Assembly (NCBI GenBank): GCA_001768125.1
Contig: MENB01000059.1
Location: 1-10,751, forward strand
Length of the DNA stretch: 10,751 nt
Source of the DNA: Armatimonadetes bacterium RBG_19FT_COMBO_69_19
Lineage (GTDB): Bacteria > Sysuimicrobiota > Sysuimicrobiia > Sysuimicrobiales > Kaftiobacteriaceae
Direction: 5' to 3'
The position numbers were made by a program, and so were the translations under genes. The notes below the pieces were generated by a model. That model did not search any database, was not told where the DNA came from, and saw only the letters and a program-made list of their open reading frames with translations. Shown here in pieces: positions 6,601-10,751 of the stretch (positions within the stretch are counted from its first letter, which is position 1; each line of letters starts with the position of its first letter).

Positions 6601-9600
6601 GTTCACCACCGGGTCGGCGAACCAGCGCTGCGTCGTGGTCCGGGCGCCCTTCCAGAGACCATCACCATGCAAATCCGTCCCTACAACCCCCGCACCATCG
6701 CCGAAGAACGGATGGTTCATGGCCGTCAGCGTACCCGGAGGCGTTATCCCCGCGCCCGTGCCCGCCTTGTGCGTACCCGGGAACTCGTTCAACGCGCGGA
6801 TGCGCTCCCGCACCGCACCCGGGGAGAACGTGCCGTCCTCGTAGTTCCAGCCGTTGGCCGCGCCGTCGGCCGTGGTCAGGTCCCACTTCGGCAGGTGGAT
6901 GTGCTGCCCGATGATGTCGGTCGGGGTGCGGACCTGGTAGTCGTCGATCTCGTACGCCTCGGGCACTAGATTGGAGTGGTGGTAGATCGCGCAGTCGAAG
7001 GTGTTGAGCCGCATCACCAGGGGCTCGCCCGCCTTCTGCTTGGTGATGATCGGCACTGCGTCCTGCCACAGCGAGATGATGCGCTGCTGCGAGTAGTGGT
7101 ACCCGGCTTTGTTGAACACCGCGTCGTACTGGATGTTTGTCCCCTTGTAGATGCGCGGGGTTTCGGCGTTGAAGACGCTCGAACCCGTCACCGTCATTCC
7201 TGCCGGGTCGAGCATTTTCTTCAAGTCGGGCCCGAAGAACTGCCCGGTGACGCCCGTGCCGAGCCTGTCGCCCTCGTCGTCGATGCACGGCTCGTGGTAG
7301 GGTGCTCCGATGGCTGGTTTCTGGCCGTTAAGCACGAATTTCACCGGCGTCGCTACCGAATCGCAGGTCCCGTCGGGCAGGCAGGTCGGGTGGTTGCGCA
7401 CGGCGTGGAACGCCATGGCCGCCCGCTCCAGGTCGGTGCCGTACTCGGGATAGAATACCCCCTGCGCCTCCACGACCACCTTGGAGAAGTCGATGGCGGT
7501 CTGCGTGTTCTGGCTCACGCCGCCGGCCGCGTACCCTTCCAGCGCACCGCGCGGCAGGCCGCCGTTGAACCCGTCGGCCTGGGCGGTCCTAAGGTCCGCG
7601 AAGAGGGTCGAGTCCACCGTCATGGCGGCGCTTACATCAGCCGCGCTTGCCATGTCGAGCGGCGGGGTGGGCGGACGCTGACCCACGATGTCCTCGATGC
7701 CGGCGACCCAGAACGGGTAGCCGGGGTTCTTGATCTTCCCTGCGAGAATGCCCGACCCCGCCGGGTACGTGATGCTGCGGTCGACCAACGCCAGGCTTCC
7801 GGTGGGACGGAGTGCGGTGCCGTCCGGACAGCTACCATCAAGATTCTTGGGCTGCAGACCGAAGGTGGGCGCAGGGCCGACACAAACCTTGTTCGTGTTC
7901 GCCACGACGGTCACCTTCCCGGGCATCGGCGCCATCGGCTTACCGGGAAGCGGCACGAGCGCCGGGATCGGGACGCCGACGGTCACCTCGCCGTCTGGCA
8001 GCGCGCGTGCGCGCGCGCCGGTGGCGGCGTTCACGATCGCCGGGGTGCCGTCGCCGAGGCCGAGGCCTCCCGGATCCGTCGTAAATGAGGCATGGTACCC
8101 CGTCGGATTTCCCGCTCCGTCATTGGGTGTGACGGCGAGCAGCGTCCCCGCCTCGAACACGTCGTGGTGCCGCCAGTGGTACCACATCCCCTGCGCGAAG
8201 TGCGGGTAGAAGTGGCAATGGTAGATGGCATCGCCGGCGCTCTTGTTCCGGTTGCCCGATCCGCCGAAGTTGATCTCGTACGTGTACCCGACTCCCGGGC
8301 CGACCCCCTGCGCATCCATGTAGTTCGAGTTGTCGTCGTTCGGGTTGTAGAGCCACTGGTGGTTGTGCAGGTGGAAGACGTGCTGCTCCTTGCCGATATG
8401 CACGTTGCGGATTTTCGCGAAGTCCCCCGTGTAGCTGTGGTGGATGTTGGCCGGGTCCTCGGTGTAGAGACCTCGAGTGGCCTTCGGGCCGTTCGCGGCG
8501 CAGTTTTCCAGCGAGGGGTTGCAATTCTCCAGGCCGACGTTGGCAGGGATGTCCACCAGGGTGGCCGGGTCGCTGACCGTGTAGGAGGTAAGGAAAAACT
8601 CCTCGTAGGCGCAGGTCAGGCAGTCGTGCATCGGCCCGACCCTAAGGCGGTTGGCGATGATCTCGCTTCCGATCCCGCCCGAGCCGTAATTGATCATGAA
8701 CCCGTCCTTGACCCCCGCCAGCACGTAGCGGAACTGGCCCGCGGTCGGCTCGGTGCGGTCGTCGTACCATTTCGGGAAGGCCTGCATGGCGGACGGCTCG
8801 TCGTGGAAGATCGAGGCGAAGTCCCGGAAGGGAGTTAGACGGTTCGGCAGGGTCGGGTTCCGCAAGCCCGTGTTCCCGCTGCCTTCCAATGGATAGGTGC
8901 TTCTTGGAAAGTGGCCGAGCACGCCCGCGTAGGGCCCATCCGCCGGCGTTCCCAGAGTGCCGTTCGGGCCATAGGCGACGAACGCATTGATTTCGGAGTG
9001 GACGATCTCGGCGTCAAAGCCGAAAGGGGGCGAGCAATGCGGCGAAACGCACATCATGTTGAGAACCGGCAGCCCCGCCTTCCCTTCGAGCGACCACGGA
9101 GGGAAATTCGGGTAGGTCGCCTCGTAGTTGATGATCGGATGGCCATCGGTGGTTTTCTCTGTCGCCAGCGTAAGCAAACCGTTGCCATCCTTGTCCGCTG
9201 CAAGCCGCATCTCCTCCTCGGCCACCTGGCTGCGGTAGATCGCCGCATCGGTAGGCTCCACGATCACCTCGCCGAAGAGCAGGTTCGCGGCATTGCCCTG
9301 GTTCGCATCCGCGCCGATGGTGGTCGCCATCCCCCGCGCCGCGAACGCGCCCTCCTTCTCGGCGAAGAGCTTGTAGGCTTTGGTAAAGCCCCGCGCCACG
9401 GTGCTGTCGTCGTTCTGGCCGACGAACGCGCCGTCGTCCTGGTCCGGGCCGTTCACGTACTGCATGCCGTTCACGTGCAGGCTCACGTGGCGGTCGAGTA
9501 CCTGGTCGTCGATCGTCGTGGTGAACAGAGGCGGAATGTTGACCGGGGCATGAAAGGGGTTTACCGCCCGCAGCCCGTTCCTCAGGTTGATGGTCAGGCA

Positions 9601-9903
9601 GTCTCCGACCCGCACGCGCAACACCAGCGGCCGCGGGCGCTTGTCCGGGCGCAGCAACTCAATGGGATCATCGTTGCCGTCGTTCTCTCCCGTCAGTGTC
9701 ACGTCGCGCTCGAGCGCGAAGATCATGCCGTTGATGTTGGACGCGCCGATGCGGTTGAACATGACCGGCTGGTCGAGCGCCACGATTTTCGCTGTCACCT
9801 CCCGTTCGCAGGTGACCGCTGCCTGCGCATCGTTCACCGCAAAGGTGGCCGCGATAACGGCCGCCAGGATCATTACTATTATCCGGAATCCCCTTTCCTT
9901 CAT
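3610..9903 (-). CDS. Giant secreted multicopper oxidase, MnxG/MofA-like (putative metal oxidase)
   Basis: The product has 2097 residues and a signal peptide (RIIVMILAAVIAATFAV, cleavage near AQA at 28). The start at 9903 has AAGGAGG 8 bases upstream; in-frame ATGs at 9969 and 10026 would bury the signal peptide. All four HxH pairs of a trinuclear copper site are present, but out of the usual order: HVFHLH (508-513) and HCHFYPHFAQGM (562-573) come first, and QHIH (1000-1003) and THDHYGPSTHQQIGL (1114-1128) come later. Type 1 copper ligands would be H508, C563, H568 and M573. Three units (about 30-590, 851-1512, 1555-2097) share motifs ending in VEP/AEP, FRDF/YREF and GxWG-RV, implying six cupredoxin domains. 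About 25 cysteines, many in close pairs, suggest disulfides. The family couples one-electron oxidation of a substrate to reduction of O2 to water. Known relatives include Mn(II) oxidases; this protein's substrate is not proven. Confidence 0.9.
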   Translation of the reverse strand: MKERGFRIIVMILAAVIAATFAVNDAQAAVTCEREVTAKIVALDQPVMFNRIGASNINGMIFALERDVTLTGENDGNDDPIELLRPDKRPRPLVLRVRVGDCLTINLRNGLRAVNPFHAPVNIPPLFTTTIDDQVLDRHVSLHVNGMQYVNGPDQDDGAFVGQNDDSTVARGFTKAYKLFAEKEGAFAARGMATTIGADANQGNAANLLFGEVIVEPTDAAIYRSQVAEEEMRLAADKDGNGLLTLATEKTTDGHPIINYEATYPNFPPWSLEGKAGLPVLNMMCVSPHCSPPFGFDAEIVHSEINAFVAYGPNGTLGTPADGPYAGVLGHFPRSTYPLEGSGNTGLRNPTLPNRLTPFRDFASIFHDEPSAMQAFPKWYDDRTEPTAGQFRYVLAGVKDGFMINYGSGGIGSEIIANRLRVGPMHDCLTCAYEEFFLTSYTVSDPATLVDIPANVGLENCNPSLENCAANGPKATRGLYTEDPANIHHSYTGDFAKIRNVHIGKEQHVFHLHNHQWLYNPNDDNSNYMDAQGVGPGVGYTYEINFGGSGNRNKSAGDAIYHCHFYPHFAQGMWYHWRHHDVFEAGTLLAVTPNDGAGNPTGYHASFTTDPGGLGLGDGTPAIVNAATGARARALPDGEVTVGVPIPALVPLPGKPMAPMPGKVTVVANTNKVCVGPAPTFGLQPKNLDGSCPDGTALRPTGSLALVDRSITYPAGSGILAGKIKNPGYPFWVAGIEDIVGQRPPTPPLDMASAADVSAAMTVDSTLFADLRTAQADGFNGGLPRGALEGYAAGGVSQNTQTAIDFSKVVVEAQGVFYPEYGTDLERAAMAFHAVRNHPTCLPDGTCDSVATPVKFVLNGQKPAIGAPYHEPCIDDEGDRLGTGVTGQFFGPDLKKMLDPAGMTVTGSSVFNAETPRIYKGTNIQYDAVFNKAGYHYSQQRIISLWQDAVPIITKQKAGEPLVMRLNTFDCAIYHHSNLVPEAYEIDDYQVRTPTDIIGQHIHLPKWDLTTADGAANGWNYEDGTFSPGAVRERIRALNEFPGTHKAGTGAGITPPGTLTAMNHPFFGDGAGVVGTDLHGDGLWKGARTTTQRWFADPVVNTERVDRGLGIIFTHDHYGPSTHQQIGLYATVLAEPAGSHWAHNETGAQLGCRTPAEQNASVKCRSDGGPTSWQAAILPQSGAPAGASVLEPYREFYFEYSDFQHAYEAGVYVGTGSLGEPLAGTGPGLLPVALNTGNPDFDGTAANAFRFSINPPARAQIAPVFPDLVLELASTTNPLDDFCPQRPCPQAIDVQDPGMHVVNYRNEPVGLRIYDPNKTGPDGKPGTQADGPAGDLAFALANTDSTGNNIVRKFEVSQNNTFFVSPPPIGPGGGYQVLNVQPKGGEQINGTVFPPPINSFPSLKGPDPYTPMLRTMAGDLIRVKMQAGGHEEEHNATVHGVKWLQAGSGHGKAGNSGWRNAQAGGISEQFTLSVPVIGVVGQTGNNTDYAYSMDASHDGWFSGMWGISRVYNNRQNDLTMLPTSVTGARIANADAFEGPCPAHTEGSGRNRRKVIDNLRTYDITAVLANDVLPHNGDVTIRDVCPGPLCVEAGHVGTAPAASGGTLVYNPRTDRVAGIDAFGNNLVHFGPIHDPTAILYVRTSDLDANGKLKSGVKVEPLILRAGAGQCVQVTLRNRLHPLANVVVPVIDSLTGQQVINSTTLQPVTTTVQNSTTPDLATYSSIQGVVKRDRFSLQGSTTFQTNLFLASSYVGLHPQLVEFDGSRANGILVGTNTNTNSKTILAPGEQNTYLWYAGSIAANQVPGPGGRKDFQLVATAVELGGSNLQPADVVKQGAKSLVGQLVVEPANASWVEVPAVGRASATVTANGNSFRDFSTVWTKALTHYYADSSPVEHMNGEGVGIPEDSQEASGMAINYGIEPLWFRAGILPQSAFGNTGYGGVNPQFDLFSNTRLRPSGSPIVGAIGEPATPVFTVGAGMPFRMRVANPYGTSRGTTFQLHGHVWQRDPYICQGIKDSILGRCATTVVGSQMIGDNKQAFYQGGQESITPATHFDIVVPLAGGKANEGGSSSVTGDFLFRDGASFGSASGLWGILRVE
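4571..4588. repeat. Three tandem TTGGTG hexamers within the oxidase gene
   Basis: Three exact copies of TTGGTG encode a Thr-Asn repeat at about residues 1773-1778 of the oxidase. Being hexameric, a gain or loss would stay in frame and only change a loop by two residues. Confidence 0.7.
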
Positions 9904-9911
9904 GATCGCTC

Positions 9912-9918
9912 CCTCCTT
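9912..9918 (-). promoter_or_regulatory. Ribosome binding site that fixes the oxidase start
   Basis: AAGGAGG on the minus strand lies 8 bases before the ATG at 9903. This decides the start in favour of the codon directly before the signal peptide, rather than the in-frame ATGs further upstream. Confidence 0.85.
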
Positions 9919-10021
9919 CCGGAAAACTGAATCGTTGGCATCCTTATTCAATCCCTCAAAGTCGGTCATTAAGAAAACTCCGCATGATATCGTCCGCGCA
10001 ATATCCGTTGCCCAAACCATG

Positions 10022-10037
10022 TTCAAGGGATGTGCCA
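10022..10037 (-). promoter_or_regulatory. Candidate sigma-54-type promoter for the oxidase
   Basis: The minus strand reads TGGCACATCCCTTGAA. Compared with the -24/-12 consensus (TGGCACG, four bases, TTGCA/T), the -24 GG and its 10-base spacing to the -12 element are exact. The -12 dinucleotide is GA instead of GC. Transcription would start near 10012, leaving a leader of about 108 bases. An AT-rich block lies just upstream. The deviation at -12 keeps confidence moderate. Confidence 0.42.
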
Positions 10038-10239
10038 GACCGGCTGTTTTTCAAATTGTTATTTATTTCCGGTATGTTATAAGACATGAACCTGCCGGAC
10101 GGGTCGGGAAGGGAGTGCAACCGAAGGCGCGGGGAATCGATCGGGGAGAGGAATTAGATAGTAATTACAGCGATTTGCGGAGTTTAGCCGCCGGAGCGCC
10201 CGGCAACAAATGTCTTACCCCTTCGATTGAGGACCCCGT

Positions 10240-10751
10240 TCAACGCTTCTCGAGGAGGTCGAGGAGGCGAGCCGCGATCGTTTCCGGGGGCATGTCCCCG
10301 CGCATCTTCGCCCAACGGGCGTTTTTCACGTCCCCCAGCAGGAAGAGCATCGAGTGGTCCTCGAAGTCCTCCGTGTACTGCCCCAGCTTGTACACGACCA
10401 GGTCGACGTTCTCCTTCTTCCCGGTGAGAAACGTCCAGCCGTCCTTTGCGCCGTACTTCTCCCCGTACTTCTTCAGCACCTCCGGGGTGTCGTCCACCGG
10501 GTCCACGCTGATCGAGATGAGGGAGACGTCCCGCCCGGAACCGTCCCCGAGCAACTCCTGGATCCGAACCAGGTTCGGCATGAGGATCGGGCATACTTCC
10601 GTGCAGTTCGTGTAGATGAAGCTGACGAGAACGACCTTCCCCTTGAGCATGTCGGTGTAGAAGCGGACTTCCTTCCCGTCCTGGGTCAGAAGCGGCAGGT
10701 CGGTGAAATAGGTTCGCTGGTAGTTCTCGTCCAGCCGCAGTTCCGGCTTGG
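10240..10751 (-). CDS. Sco1/SenC-family copper chaperone, N-terminus outside the window
   Basis: The frame is open from the right edge to the TGA at 10240, giving 169 full codons; the start and any signal or membrane anchor lie beyond the window. It shows the Sco pattern: a FTDLPLLTQDGKEVRFYTD strand region, LKGKVVLVSFIYT leading into the CTEVCP copper-binding motif (codons at 10603-10605 and 10591-10593), VSLISISVDPVDDTPEVLKKY, GWTFLTG, and the distal histidine in EDHSMLFLL (codon at 10354-10356). With both cysteines and the histidine present, copper binding should be intact. Sco proteins deliver copper to, or maintain thiols of, cupro-enzymes such as the CuA site of cytochrome oxidase, in the periplasm. 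A link to the downstream multicopper oxidase is suggested only by location, and a 336-base gap separates them. Confidence 0.9.
   Translation of the reverse strand, partial: KPELRLDENYQRTYFTDLPLLTQDGKEVRFYTDMLKGKVVLVSFIYTNCTEVCPILMPNLVRIQELLGDGSGRDVSLISISVDPVDDTPEVLKKYGEKYGAKDGWTFLTGKKENVDLVVYKLGQYTEDFEDHSMLFLLGDVKNARWAKMRGDMPPETIAARLLDLLEKR

Larger units (their letters stand above)
9904..10239. other. Gene-free regulatory stretch between the Sco-like gene and the oxidase
   Basis: No credible gene is seen on either strand. The centre (about 10045-10085) is AT-rich compared with the rest of the window, as expected upstream of a promoter. It contains the sigma-54-like element at 10022-10037 and the oxidase ribosome site. 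A small GCCGG/CCGGC dyad (10190-10204) follows the Sco-like gene but has no U-tract. The size and composition suggest that the oxidase is transcribed separately from the Sco-like gene. Confidence 0.6.

Noticed and set aside
8002..8022. GC-alternating run as a possible Z-DNA or regulatory element
   Set aside because: It encodes an ordinary Ala-Arg stretch (about residues 630-634) in a GC-rich gene and has no partner signal nearby.
6976..8088. Plus-strand open frame of 370 codons antisense to the oxidase
   Set aside because: Same shadow pattern; no domain, and it overlaps the conserved minus-strand coding sequence.
9904..10026. Oxidase start at 10026 or 9969, giving a longer N-terminus
   Set aside because: The signal peptide begins only at the ATG at 9903, which has the best ribosome site. 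The extra residues look like untranslated leader, and the 10026 start lies close to the candidate promoter.
10190..10204. Short GC dyad after the Sco-like gene as a terminator
   Set aside because: The stem is only 5 bp and no T-run follows on the minus strand, so an intrinsic terminator is not supported.
9587..10615. Plus-strand open frame of 342 codons spanning the oxidase start, the gene-free stretch and the Sco-like gene
   Set aside because: It is antisense to two recognised genes, its translation shows no family features, and it would place coding sequence over the promoter region.

Overview
All genes seen in this GC-rich window lie on the minus strand, so they are transcribed from the right edge to the left. 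Strong AGGAGG-type ribosome sites, Sec signal peptides, a Sco copper chaperone, a c-type cytochrome and a HigBA toxin-antitoxin pair point to a diderm environmental bacterium of the proteobacterial or Desulfobacterota/Methylomirabilota kind. The sequence alone does not fix the lineage.

Layout from right to left. (1) 10240-10751 is the 3' part of a Sco1/SenC-family copper-binding thioredoxin-fold protein. (2) 9904-10239 is a 336-base gene-free stretch with a near-consensus sigma-54-type promoter (10022-10037). (3) 3610-9903 encodes a very large secreted multicopper oxidase of 2097 residues, related to the large bacterial metal oxidases (MnxG/MofA type). It appears to be built from three two-domain cupredoxin units, with one complete copper centre split between units 1 and 2. 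(4) 3540-3575 is a textbook intrinsic terminator, and the sigma-70 promoter of the next operon starts inside its U-tract. (5) 1458-3443, 760-1461 and 347-721 form an operon: a secreted YVTN beta-propeller protein, a SurA-like periplasmic chaperone with no parvulin domain, and a monohaem cytochrome c that looks cut short at its C-terminus. (6) 72-374 and 1-57 are the HigB toxin and the start of the HigA antitoxin. Their own promoter and palindromic operator lie inside the 3' end of the cytochrome frame.

Working model (inference): the oxidase, copper chaperone, propeller, chaperone and cytochrome form an envelope module for oxidising a metal or another extracellular reductant. Sco would handle copper, the SurA-like protein would help fold large secreted proteins, and the propeller and cytochrome would act as partner or electron carrier. 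The higBA pair seems to have replaced the distal part of the cytochrome, which may have lost its sixth haem ligand. The substrate of the oxidase cannot be read from the sequence; Mn(II) is a candidate only by family resemblance.
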